A stretch of DNA of 64,000 bases from Gordonia sp. PDNC005 (GTDB lineage Bacteria; Actinomycetota; Actinomycetes; Mycobacteriales; Mycobacteriaceae), in the NCBI RefSeq assembly GCF_016919385.1, contig NZ_CP070351.1, forward strand, positions 3,968,001-4,032,000, read 5' to 3'. A program made the translations under genes and the position numbers. Below are positions 36,465-44,922 of this stretch, in pieces (positions within the stretch are counted from its first letter, which is position 1; every line of letters starts with the position of its first letter). The notes under the pieces are model-generated. The model was not told where the DNA came from, did no database searches, and saw only the letters and a list, made by a program, of their open reading frames with translations.

Positions 36465-38015
36465 GTGACCGATACGACTGCCGCAAAGCTCGCCGACCTG
36501 CGGGCGAAGCTGGAGCTTGCGAAGGAGCCGGGTGGCGACGCCGCGATCGCCAAGCGCGCCAAGAAGGACATCCTGTCGCCGCGAAAGCGTTTGGAGCTGC
36601 TGTTCGACGAGGGAACGTTCGTCGAGGTCGGTGCGCTCGCCAAGACACCCGGTTCATCGGAGACGGGCTACGGTGACGGTGTCGTCACCGGTCACGGCCT
36701 GGTGAACGGGCGTCCGGTCGCCGCATTCAGTCACGACCAGACGGTCATGGGCGGCACGGTCGGCGAGATCTTCGGCCGCAAGGTCGCCGGACTCATGGAA
36801 TGGGCAGGCAAGCTCGGCTGCCCGATGGTCGGCATCAACGACTCGGCGGGCGCGCGCATCCAGGACGCGGTGACGTCGCTCGCGTGGTACGCGGAGATGG
36901 GACGTCGCAACGACTTGCTGTCGGGACTGTCGCCGCAGATCTCGGTGATCCTCGGCAAGTGCGCCGGAGGTGCGGTGTACACGCCGGCGAACACCGACAT
37001 CCTGGTCGCTGTCGAAGACAAGAGCTACATGTTCGTCACCGGGCCGGACGTGATCAAGCAGACGACAGGTGAGGAGATCTCCGCCGAGGACCTCGGCAGC
37101 GCCCACAATCAGGCGCGGTGGGGGAACATCCACCACGTCGCCGAGGACGAGAAGGCCGCCTTCGAGTGGGTGCGCGAGTACCTGGAGTACATGCCGTCGA
37201 GCACGTTCGAGCAGCCTCCGGTGATCAACCCCGGTCTCGAGCCGGAGGTCACCGAGTCCGATCTCTCGTTGAACGAGTTCATGCCGGACAACGACAACGC
37301 CGGCTACGACATGCGGGACATCATCCTGCGCCTGTTCGACGACGGTGCATTCCACGAGGTCGGTGAGCTCTTCGCTCCGAACATTCTCACCGGCTTCGCG
37401 CGCGTCGACGGGCACAGTGTCGGCATCGTCGCCAATCAGCCGAGCGTCATGGCGGGCACGATCGACACGGACTCGTCGGAGAAGGCGACCCGCTTCGTCC
37501 GCATCTGCAACGCGTACAACATTCCGCTCGTGTTCCTGGTGGACACGCCCGGCATCCTCCCCGGCCTGGCCGAGGAGCAGAAGGGCACGATCCGTCGCTC
37601 GGGCAAATTCCTGTTCGCATACGTCGAAGCCGACGTTCCGAAGGTGACCGTGGTGCTTCGCAAGGCATACGGCGGCGCCTACGCGGTGATGGGTTCCAAG
37701 CAGCTCGGCGCGGACGTCAACTTCGCGTGGCCGACGGCCAAGATCGCGGTGATGGGTGCTGAGTCGGCGGCGGCGATCCTGACGCGTCGTCAGACGGAGG
37801 GATTGAGTGCACATGACGCCGACAAGGTCCGGCAGGACTTCATCACGTTCTACAACGCGATGATGGCCACGCCGTACCTGGCTGCTGAGCGCGGTTACGT
37901 CGACGCCGTCATCGAGCCTGCTCAGACGCGTCTGCAGCTCCGCAAGGCGCTCGCGCAGCTCCGCGACAAGCAGGTCATCCGGAATCCCCGCAAGCACTTC
38001 TTGATGCCGATCTGA
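36465..38015 (+). CDS. accD4: Acyl-CoA carboxylase carboxyltransferase subunit AccD4
   Basis: Beta subunit of 516 residues of the long-chain acyl-CoA carboxylase that makes the carboxylated alpha-chain extender for Pks13, working with an AccA3-type biotin subunit encoded elsewhere. The carboxyltransferase fold includes [15 protein letters not shown], the N-terminal oxyanion region [13 protein letters not shown] and [10 protein letters not shown]. The C-terminal one is [22 protein letters not shown] followed by [22 protein letters not shown] start at 36465 with GGAGA upstream, 13 bases after the pks13 stop. Fatty-acid chain preference is inferred from operon membership. Confidence 0.95.
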   Translation: MTDTTAAKLADLRAKLELAKEPGGDAAIAKRAKKDILSPRKRLELLFDEGTFVEVGALAKTPGSSETGYGDGVVTGHGLVNGRPVAAFSHDQTVMGGTVGEIFGRKVAGLMEWAGKLGCPMVGINDSAGARIQDAVTSLAWYAEMGRRNDLLSGLSPQISVILGKCAGGAVYTPANTDILVAVEDKSYMFVTGPDVIKQTTGEEISAEDLGSAHNQARWGNIHHVAEDEKAAFEWVREYLEYMPSSTFEQPPVINPGLEPEVTESDLSLNEFMPDNDNAGYDMRDIILRLFDDGAFHEVGELFAPNILTGFARVDGHSVGIVANQPSVMAGTIDTDSSEKATRFVRICNAYNIPLVFLVDTPGILPGLAEEQKGTIRRSGKFLFAYVEADVPKVTVVLRKAYGGAYAVMGSKQLGADVNFAWPTAKIAVMGAESAAAILTRRQTEGLSAHDADKVRQDFITFYNAMMATPYLAAERGYVDAVIEPAQTRLQLRKALAQLRDKQVIRNPRKHFLMPI

Positions 38016-38082
38016 GTTCCATGTCGGTGGGTCCGGGCACACTGGGCCAGTCAGCTGTTTTCTCGAGCGAGGGGTCGGGCCC

Positions 38083-38400
38083 GTGTATTTCATCGTTGTG
38101 AAGTTCAAAGTGAAGCCGGAGAGTGTGGAGGGATTCCCCTCGGCGGTGGCGGAGTTCACCTCAGCCACTCGCGCAGAACCGGGGAACCTGTGGTTCGAAT
38201 GGTCGCGCAGTCTGGACGATCCCAACGAGTTCGTGCTGGTCGAGGCGTTCACCAACGACGGCGCCGGTCCGCATGTGACGAGTACTCACTTCGCGGCGGG
38301 TCTCGAGGCGATGCGGCCGCATCTCGTCGAGACGCCGCGCATCATCTCCCGTCAGGTCGACGGTGACGGCTGGGACGCGATGGGCGAGCTGCAGATCTAG
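38083..38400 (+). CDS. Antibiotic biosynthesis monooxygenase-domain protein
   Basis: Small 105-residue protein with an ABM ferredoxin-like fold. It begins MYFIVVKFKVKPESVEGFPSAV and has the family pattern EPGNLWFEWSRSLDDPNEFVLVEAFTN, then H in STHFAAGLEAM. Such proteins are cofactor-free quinol monooxygenases or dimeric oxygenases; the substrate here is unknown. GTG start at 38083. It lies 67 bases after accD4 on the same strand and may be co-transcribed. It is convergent with the VIT-type gene. Confidence 0.82.
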   Translation: MYFIVVKFKVKPESVEGFPSAVAEFTSATRAEPGNLWFEWSRSLDDPNEFVLVEAFTNDGAGPHVTSTHFAAGLEAMRPHLVETPRIISRQVDGDGWDAMGELQI

Positions 38401-38407
38401 GCGTGCC

Positions 38408-39127
38408 CTAGCCGACGACCTGTCCGAACGCGGCGCCGATGCCGTAGGTCACGGCCATGGCGACGGCGCCGCCGACCACCATCCGGACCGTGGGGCGGAC
38501 CGGTGAGCTCTGTCCGAGATACGCGCCGAGGGCACCGGTGGCCGCAAGCGCTATGAGCACGGCGACGAACGTCACCGGAACACGCCAGCTCTCGGGCGGT
38601 AGCAGGATCGCTATCAGCGGGAGCAGCGCACCGACCGTGAACGACACCGCAGACGACACTGCGGCCTGCCACGGATTGGTCAGATCCTCGGGGTTGATGC
38701 CGAGCTCAACCTGGGCGTGGGCGGCGAACGCGTCGTGCTCGGTGAGTTCTTCGGCGGCTTCGCGCGCCGTCGTCTCGGACAGGCCTCGTGCGATGAGCAT
38801 CTGAGTCAGCTCGTCGAGTTCGTCCTCTGGCTGGTTCGCGAGTTCCCATTTCTCCTTTGCGAGCAACGCGGCCTCGGTGTCCCGCTGTGTGCTGACTGAG
38901 ACGTACTCGCCGAGTGCCATCGACACGGCGCCCGCCGCGAGTCCGGCGATGCCCGCGGTGAAGATTGGGCCTCGTTCGGCGGTCGCCGCGGCCACCCCGA
39001 TGACGATGCCCGCAGTCGACACGATTCCGTCGTTCGCGCCCAGTACTCCGGCGCGCAGCCAGTTGAGCCGGTTCGCGAGGCCGCTGGCATGCGGTTCGTG
39101 CGGGTGCGTGGCGTCGTCGGTCGTCAT
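38408..39127 (-). CDS. VIT1/CCC1-family membrane transporter
   Basis: Membrane protein of 239 residues related to vacuolar iron/manganese transporters. The first conserved helix is WLRAGVLGANDGIVSTAGIVIGVAA, with the Asp used for metal binding. The second is AGIAGLAAGAVSMALGEYVSVSTQRD, whose Gly-Glu-Tyr is typical of the family. The cytosolic helical segment rich in Glu (about 80-130) is the metal-binding domain in plant VIT1. Three further helices complete the five. Iron or manganese export is the expected role. The ATG at 39127 is used; an upstream start at 39166 gives an atypical N-terminus. Confidence 0.88.
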   Translation of the reverse strand: MTTDDATHPHEPHASGLANRLNWLRAGVLGANDGIVSTAGIVIGVAAATAERGPIFTAGIAGLAAGAVSMALGEYVSVSTQRDTEAALLAKEKWELANQPEDELDELTQMLIARGLSETTAREAAEELTEHDAFAAHAQVELGINPEDLTNPWQAAVSSAVSFTVGALLPLIAILLPPESWRVPVTFVAVLIALAATGALGAYLGQSSPVRPTVRMVVGGAVAMAVTYGIGAAFGQVVG

Positions 39128-39173
39128 GCGTTGATCTTGTCCTCCGCAGAGGGCGGCGACAAGCAATGCGAGG

Positions 39174-39950
39174 CTATGCGAACTGGTCGACGGAGAGTTT
39201 CACGGCCATCACCACGACGACTACCAACAGCGCGTATCGAACGATCGCGGTTCCCCGCCCGAGGACGAGTCGGGAACCGAGCACGGAACCCGCGACGTTG
39301 GCGATCGCAAGGATCGCCCCGAGCAACCACATCACATGGCCCTGGGATGCGAAGACGATGAGCGCGCCGACGTTTGTTGCGGTGTTGGCGACTTTGGCCA
39401 TGGCCGCGCTCTGCAGGAAGGTCTGATGGAGCAGGGCGGTGAGGGTGATGATCAGGAACATCCCGGTGCCTGGACCGAACACGCCGTCGTAGAAGCCGAT
39501 CACGCCGAGCATCCCGAGTGCGACCGCGAAACGGCTGCGCGACACGGGCTCCGACGATTCGTGCGTCGCGCCGAACTGGGGACGGAACGCGACGAAGGCG
39601 CCGACGGTCACCATCAAGACGATGACGAACGGCCGCATCACGTCGGAGCTGACGGCGGACGCGGCGAGTGCGCCGATCACCGCGAACCCACCCGCGATGG
39701 GGACGCTGACGGCGACCATCCGGCGGTCGACGTCCACTTTGCGCAGATACATGAACGCGGCGGTGGCCGTACCCCAGATGGCAGCGAGCTTGTTGGTGCC
39801 GAACGCCGTCGCTGGGGCGATGTTCGGGAAGACGATCAGCATCAGCGGAATCAGGACGAGGCCGCCGCCTCCGACGACCGCGTCGATCCAACCTGCGACG
39901 AGGGAACCGCCGATCAGGAGGGCCAGCAGCCCACCGTCGGGTAGTCCCAC
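39174..39950 (-). CDS. TSUP-family (TauE/SafE) sulfite exporter-like protein
   Basis: Polytopic membrane protein of 258 residues with about eight hydrophobic helices. The first repeat has AGWIDAVVGGGGLVLIPLML and ATAFGTNKLAAIWGTATAA; the second has GVIGFYDGVFGPGTGMFLII and VANTATNVGALIVFASQG. These two glycine-rich repeats define the family, which moves organosulfur compounds, sulfite or other small anions. GTG start at 39950. It lies 46 bases upstream of the VIT-type gene on the same strand. Substrate unknown. Confidence 0.88.
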   Translation of the reverse strand: MGLPDGGLLALLIGGSLVAGWIDAVVGGGGLVLIPLMLIVFPNIAPATAFGTNKLAAIWGTATAAFMYLRKVDVDRRMVAVSVPIAGGFAVIGALAASAVSSDVMRPFVIVLMVTVGAFVAFRPQFGATHESSEPVSRSRFAVALGMLGVIGFYDGVFGPGTGMFLIITLTALLHQTFLQSAAMAKVANTATNVGALIVFASQGHVMWLLGAILAIANVAGSVLGSRLVLGRGTAIVRYALLVVVVVMAVKLSVDQFA

Positions 39951-40034
39951 AGTGCTCCTCCGGTCAGGTTCGATGCTGGTGACGTCTCACGTTACCCGGC
40001 GAACTCGGCGTCACGTCTCTACGATTCTGAGGCT

Positions 40035-40511
40035 ATGGACACCTTCAACGGTCTGCCGCTGCATCCGCTCGTTGTGCACTTCGTCGTCGTCGCGGTTCCG
40101 GTCGCGGCATTCGTCGCGATCGCGGCAGCCGTGTGGCCTGCGGCGCGCGGCAAGATGGGCCCGCTCCCGTCGATCATCGCGTTCCTCGGCCTCATTGCCA
40201 CGTGGGTCGCGATGTCGGCGGGTGAGTCGTTGGAGGAGAAACTGTTCCCCGACGGTGTGTCCGGGCCGGTCGCGACGCACACCGAGGCGGGCGACGTGGT
40301 GATCATCGGCGTCGGCTGTCTCTTCGGTGCCGCGCTGCTGATGTACCTCGTGACGATTCCGGCGATCGTCGATCGTCTTCCGTTGTCGGAGCCGGTCGTG
40401 AAGGCGATCGACGTCGCCGCCCGTGTGCTCTCTGTTGCCGCCGCCGTCGCCGCCCTGTACCTCGTGTACAAAGCAGGCGACTCCGGCGCCCGCGCAGTCT
40501 GGGGCGGTTGA
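40035..40511 (+). CDS. DUF2231-type four-helix membrane protein
   Basis: Small integral membrane protein of 158 residues. The N-terminal HPLVVHFVVVAVPVAAFVA carries the two histidines that mark DUF2231. Four hydrophobic segments are seen (about 12-33, 46-62, 83-107, 121-143). The family has no established role; the histidines suggest haem or metal binding (inference). ATG at 40035. The stop at 40511 lies 7 bases before the first palindrome of cassette 2. Confidence 0.82.
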   Translation: MDTFNGLPLHPLVVHFVVVAVPVAAFVAIAAAVWPAARGKMGPLPSIIAFLGLIATWVAMSAGESLEEKLFPDGVSGPVATHTEAGDVVIIGVGCLFGAALLMYLVTIPAIVDRLPLSEPVVKAIDVAARVLSVAAAVAALYLVYKAGDSGARAVWGG

Positions 40512-40518
40512 GTTTCGT

Positions 40519-40557
40519 GCCGTTGATCGTGACCACTATGTGGTCACGATCAACGGC
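40519..40557. repeat. 39-bp palindrome, left end of cassette 2
   Basis: GCCGTTGATCGTGACCAC and its exact complement flank a TAT loop, giving perfect 18-bp arms. The same 39 bases recur at 41578-41616 with one change (C to T at position 18). Confidence 0.9.
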
Positions 40558-40616
40558 GTAAGAGCCTGTGGACACCGCACTGTCGCGTTTGCCGCTTCGG
40601 TGGCATCCTGCGTGGC

Positions 40617-41585
40617 ATGAGGGAGTCGGAAACACCTGCGGTCCGACGTTTGACGGCCTTGATCCGCAGACAGGACGGGGTCGTGAGCCGGAAGCAAGCT
40701 CTTGAGTGTGGCGTTCCGCCTTCCTACGTCAGGAGCAGACGGCGTGGGGGTCAGTGGGTCGCGGTGTTCCCCGGTACGTACGTGACGCACAACGGCTCGC
40801 CGACATGGATTCAGCGGGTGTGGTGCGCGGTACTCGATGCGGCACCCGCAGTGGTGAGCCACGAGTCGGCGCTGCAAATGCTCGATGGGTCGGGAATAGG
40901 TCCCGTGCACATCAGCGTCGATCGCCGACGTAATGTGCCGCGTCGTCCTGGAGTCGTGCTGCACTACCGGACGGGGTTGGCTGAGGTAGCGGTGCTCGAC
41001 GCGCATCCACCGCGGATGCGCACCGATTACGCAGTCCTCGATGTTGCGCAGGATGCGCGGTCCGAAAATGCGGCGGTCGCCCGCATGGCAGACGCCGTCC
41101 AGAGCGGTCTGACCACGGCAGACCGCCTTCTGCACTTCCTCGGGACCCTTTCGAGGGCACGGCGCGGCGCGTTCCTGAGGTCCGCCCTCCTCGATATCAG
41201 AGACGGCACCTGCTCAGTACTGGAACATCGATACCTGGTCAGTGTCGAGAGGGCGCACGGGCTGCCGGTCGCTCGACGGCAGGCTCCGACCGGGGCCGGT
41301 CGTAGGGGATTGCGCGACGCCGTCTATGCGGATTGGGGGCTGATCGTCGAACTGGACGGTCGGCTGTTTCACGACACAGCGGACGCGCGTGATCGCGACC
41401 TCGAGCGTGACCTCGACGCGGCGGTCGAAGAGGACTTGCGAACCATCAGAGTCGGATACGGGCAGGTGTTCGACCGCGCGTGTGAGACCGCGATCAAGAT
41501 CGCAAAGATACTGAGAAGACTGGGATGGACCGGGGAACTCACGCCCTGCCGAGCAGCAGAGTGTCCGATACGACAATGCCGTTGA
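40617..41585 (+). CDS. wHTH (AbiEi-like) plus PD-(D/E)xK-like nuclease protein, cassette 2
   Basis: Soluble 322-residue protein. The N-terminal winged helix reads LIRRQDGVVSRKQALECGVP, then VRSRRRGGQWVAVFPGTYV, as in AbiEi-type antitoxin domains. The C-terminal nuclease-like domain shows a Glu in CSVLEHRYLVSV, an Asp in RDAVYADWGL, then VELDGRLFHDTADARDRDLERDL, typical of the DUF559/Vsr-like PD-(D/E)xK fold. The layout equals that of the cassette 1 protein, but sequence similarity is low. Its TGA stop lies inside the right palindrome, so the last three residues are repeat-encoded. The gene stands apart from the DUF2231 operon. Function unknown; a role as homing or anti-invader nuclease is speculative. 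Confidence 0.72.
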   Translation: MRESETPAVRRLTALIRRQDGVVSRKQALECGVPPSYVRSRRRGGQWVAVFPGTYVTHNGSPTWIQRVWCAVLDAAPAVVSHESALQMLDGSGIGPVHISVDRRRNVPRRPGVVLHYRTGLAEVAVLDAHPPRMRTDYAVLDVAQDARSENAAVARMADAVQSGLTTADRLLHFLGTLSRARRGAFLRSALLDIRDGTCSVLEHRYLVSVERAHGLPVARRQAPTGAGRRGLRDAVYADWGLIVELDGRLFHDTADARDRDLERDLDAAVEEDLRTIRVGYGQVFDRACETAIKIAKILRRLGWTGELTPCRAAECPIRQCR

Positions 41586-41616
41586 TCGTGACCATTATGT
41601 GGTCACGATCAACGGC
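41578..41616. repeat. 39-bp palindrome, right end of cassette 2
   Basis: GCCGTTGATCGTGACCAT, TAT loop, then GTGGTCACGATCAACGGC; 38 of 39 bases match the left copy. It overlaps the last 8 bases of the nuclease-like gene and ends 9 bases before the embB stop codon on the other strand. Confidence 0.9.
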
Positions 41617-41625
41617 ATAGACGTC

Positions 41626-44600
41626 TCAGTAGCCCTTCGACCGCATGGGAGCGGGGTTGCTCAGACCGCTCACCTTCTGCGTGCCCGTGACGATCTCGGC
41701 GGGTTCCGCGTCGACGAGCGGGGTGAAGCGCTCGAGGCCGCCCCAGTCGCGAGCCCAGTTGTTGCGTTGGTAGGTCGGGACCAGGGTGTACGAGAGCAGA
41801 CCCTCGGTGATGCCGAGTGGACCGCCGTTCACGCCGTCCTGCCACGTCTGGGTGTTCTTCCGCGTCGCCTCCGCGTCGGGCATGATTCGCCACTTGGGAA
41901 GCTCGAGGAGCCCGTTGCGGACGGCCATCGGCCGCTGGCAGGGGAACACCAGACCGGGCATCCAGTCGATGAACACAGGATCGGTGCGTCCGACGACGTC
42001 GTTCAAGGTCTGCAGCGTCGGTACGCGCGGCGGCGTGAGGGCCACCCACTCGTTGACGGCGGCGCCGTCGTCGAGCACGTGGATCCGGACGAGGGACGCG
42101 CGAGGCGGAGCGTCGGCCAACGCGAACCGCAGAGTGCGCCAGTTCAACGACTTCGCGAACGCATCCACCGGCACCTGAGGTGCGCCGACAGGCGTCACGC
42201 GGCCGTCGGCCTCGCGTCGCGCGTACTCGGCGACGACGCGTCGACCCTCGGTGAGCACGCCGTGATCGTCGAATGCGGCGATCGAGCCTGCCGCTGCGAC
42301 ACTCAGCAACGGCCGGTCCTGCGGAGTCTCGCCCGCGGCGGAACCGATCTCGTACCACCCGGTCGTGAGCTCACTGACCTGCTTGGAGCCGTAACTGCCC
42401 AACATCGGGGTGGTGAGGCCGTACGGGAGCTTCACCTTCGTCGTCGGCTTCTCGGCGACTTCCTGCGAAGCCGTCTCCGACTCATCGGAGGAGGTCTCGG
42501 ACTCGTCGACGGAGTCTCCGCCCGCGGTCGGGGGCGCAGTCGCGTCCTCTTCCTCGGTGTCGTCCTTCTTCTGATCGAGAGGATCGATGATGGCCGTCGA
42601 CGGAACACCGTCGGCGGTGAACCCCGAGTTCGCAGCGCCGAGAGCCGTAGCGGCCGACGGGGCGGGCCGGCCGTTGACAGCGGCGGGCTTCAACACGGCC
42701 GCGTTCGGGTCGGACTCCACGAGGATGTCGTTCGCGAGAGCGCACTCGTCTCCGGTCAACGCACGAGCATTCGACTTCGCCCACGACCAACTGTCGCGCT
42801 GCACCCAGGCGCCCTTCACGAACGACCCGAGCATGAACACGACGACGAGTGCGGCGATCACGGGAATGGGCGAGAACGTGAACCGCATCAGGCCCGACCG
42901 TTTCGTGCCGGTCCGGACATCGTCGTCGGCGTAGTCGTCGCGGAAGTGGAACCACAGACCGATACCTGCGACGACGAAGGTGGCGGCCAACGCGAGCCAG
43001 CTCAGCTTCACGCCGGCGATCGCGATCGGCTGATCCCACCACGGGATGCCGTACGAGCCGACGTACCACCACATGTTGCTGCCCGCGGTGGCGACCGCGG
43101 TCACCAGCAGGACCGCAGCGGCGAAGAACGTGCGGTTACGACGTGATCGGAGCAGCCCGGGCGCCATCATCGCGGTGGTACCGGCGACCAACAGGGCGCC
43201 GATCGTGGCGTAGATGCCGAAATGGTGCGTCCACTTGGTCGGCGTGAACGACATGAAGAACATCGTGCCGATCATGATGCCGATCAGACGCCAGAACGGA
43301 GCTCTCGCGACCCCGGCGGGGTGACGGCTCGACACCAGTCGGAAGATCGCCACCACCAGCGCGAGGATCATCAGAAGGATGCCGAAGCGGCGGGGGAACG
43401 TCCCGTCGCCGGTGTTCAACACCAGCCAGTAGTAGCGCTGCGGCTCCTGCCACCACTGCTCGGTCGGTCCGACGTCGGTCGCGACCTTGTTGCCCTCCAG
43501 CAGCGGGCCGAGAGCCTGCGAGTAGAAGATCATGAACAGCACGGCCGAACCGGCGGCGAGTATCGGAGCGATCAGAGGCAGCAGTCCGTCGCGCTTGCGT
43601 CGCGCCACCACACCCTTGACGACCGGCCGCAGGCCGGCGATCAGTGCGGCGGCGGCCATCAGGCCTCCCGGTGCGAGTGCAAGCGTCACCGCTGCCGCTA
43701 TCGTCGCGAACGCGTACGGAAGCAGTCGGCGAGTGGCGATCGCCCGCTCGACGCAGGCCCAGGTCAGCAGTGCGCCGACGGCTTCGGCGGGCTCGGGGCG
43801 GATGCCGTTGTTGTACGGCATCCAGATCGCGAGGAACACCATCGCCCCGGCCCACACGGCCGCGGAGGAGTTGCGGACTGCGCGACCCAGCCGCGGGATG
43901 CCCTCGCGGCTGATGATCCACCAGCCGAGGAGCCCCAAGAGCAGCGACGGAAGTCTCAGCCACGGTGTCGCGACACTCACGTGCGTCATCCACGACAGGA
44001 CCTGGAAGTGCCAGCCGAACGGATCCTGCGGGACACCGAAGTATCGGAAGTAGTTGTCGGCGTATCCGGCCTCGCTGGTGATGCGCGCGACGGTGATGTT
44101 GTAGCCGTCATCGGAGGTGTTCGAACCGATCAACCACCACAGCACCAATACGGCGAACACGGCGACATCCTGCCCGCGGATGGTGAACCATCCAGCGGGC
44201 AGGAACCGCTTGTGGCCGCGGCCGTCACGAGAATCGAGGACGCCGAGGGCGATCAACGACAGCAGGGTCATCAGGATGCCGAAGACGATGCACGCAAGCT
44301 TCAGCGGTGTCGGCGAGTTGATGAAACGGGTGTCGACGGTCGCGTGGAGGTTCAAACCCTCGCGCGACGCCGTCGACGGCAGGTCGGAGAAGACACCGGT
44401 GATCTGCGGTCGCATGTCGGGATCGTCGGTGGTGTACGACGTCGTGTCGCCCGCGGGGACGCCGGAGATGCCCGCGGTGACGCCGTCACCGCTGCCGGTG
44501 AGGGTGAACGCGCAGTCGGCGCTCGTCTCGGCCAGTCTCCGGTCGACGCTGACCAGCACCACGTCGCGGACCACCATGTCGACGGTGTCCGCGGTGGCGC

Positions 44601-44922
44601 GCACGAACAGCCCGCGGGCGGTCGCCTTGCGGCCCTTCGTCGGGAGTGTCGACAGGAGGACGCCGCCCTCGCGCGGCAACGACTTCGTCAGTGAGCACGG
44701 AACCGTCGCCGTCATGTCGATCGGCACGAACGACACCATCGGCGCCGTCACGTTCGTGATCGCATCGTTCTGCGGCCACTGCAGCTCGGCGGTCTTCTGG
44801 TTGATCGGGAGGATCGGTGTCAGCACCGCCATGAGGAAGCCGAGGAGTCCGGCTACGACGGCTGTGATCTTCGCCAGGCGGTACCGGGAAGCCTCGGGGC
44901 GCCGGGTATCAGAGTCGGTCAT
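41626..44922 (-). CDS. embB: Arabinosyltransferase EmbB
   Basis: Membrane GT-C arabinofuranosyltransferase of 1098 residues that branches and extends arabinan using decaprenylphosphoryl-arabinose; a target of ethambutol. The N-terminal helix (about 20-40) leads to the first carbohydrate-binding-like domain. The acidic GT-C motif is NTSDDGYNIT (Asp271, Asp272), the conserved TPTKWTHHFG lies mid-protein, and a large periplasmic C-terminal domain ends with GLSNPAPMRSKGY. The residue equivalent to M. tuberculosis EmbB Met306 is Val278 (TVARIT in place of GMARVA). The ATG overlaps the embA stop as ATGA, so the two are translationally coupled. Assignment as EmbB rests on gene order. Confidence 0.93.
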   Translation of the reverse strand: MTDSDTRRPEASRYRLAKITAVVAGLLGFLMAVLTPILPINQKTAELQWPQNDAITNVTAPMVSFVPIDMTATVPCSLTKSLPREGGVLLSTLPTKGRKATARGLFVRATADTVDMVVRDVVLVSVDRRLAETSADCAFTLTGSGDGVTAGISGVPAGDTTSYTTDDPDMRPQITGVFSDLPSTASREGLNLHATVDTRFINSPTPLKLACIVFGILMTLLSLIALGVLDSRDGRGHKRFLPAGWFTIRGQDVAVFAVLVLWWLIGSNTSDDGYNITVARITSEAGYADNYFRYFGVPQDPFGWHFQVLSWMTHVSVATPWLRLPSLLLGLLGWWIISREGIPRLGRAVRNSSAAVWAGAMVFLAIWMPYNNGIRPEPAEAVGALLTWACVERAIATRRLLPYAFATIAAAVTLALAPGGLMAAAALIAGLRPVVKGVVARRKRDGLLPLIAPILAAGSAVLFMIFYSQALGPLLEGNKVATDVGPTEQWWQEPQRYYWLVLNTGDGTFPRRFGILLMILALVVAIFRLVSSRHPAGVARAPFWRLIGIMIGTMFFMSFTPTKWTHHFGIYATIGALLVAGTTAMMAPGLLRSRRNRTFFAAAVLLVTAVATAGSNMWWYVGSYGIPWWDQPIAIAGVKLSWLALAATFVVAGIGLWFHFRDDYADDDVRTGTKRSGLMRFTFSPIPVIAALVVVFMLGSFVKGAWVQRDSWSWAKSNARALTGDECALANDILVESDPNAAVLKPAAVNGRPAPSAATALGAANSGFTADGVPSTAIIDPLDQKKDDTEEEDATAPPTAGGDSVDESETSSDESETASQEVAEKPTTKVKLPYGLTTPMLGSYGSKQVSELTTGWYEIGSAAGETPQDRPLLSVAAAGSIAAFDDHGVLTEGRRVVAEYARREADGRVTPVGAPQVPVDAFAKSLNWRTLRFALADAPPRASLVRIHVLDDGAAVNEWVALTPPRVPTLQTLNDVVGRTDPVFIDWMPGLVFPCQRPMAVRNGLLELPKWRIMPDAEATRKNTQTWQDGVNGGPLGITEGLLSYTLVPTYQRNNWARDWGGLERFTPLVDAEPAEIVTGTQKVSGLSNPAPMRSKGY

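Larger units (their letters stand above)
40519..41616. mobile_element. Candidate palindrome-bounded nuclease cassette 2
   Basis: A 1.10-kb unit made of palindrome, one wHTH-nuclease gene and the same palindrome again. It is wedged between the DUF2231 stop (7 bases away) and the embB stop (9 bases away), which are convergent genes. No Y1, DDE or serine recombinase is encoded. The mobile nature is inferred from the repeat-gene-repeat structure. Confidence 0.5.
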
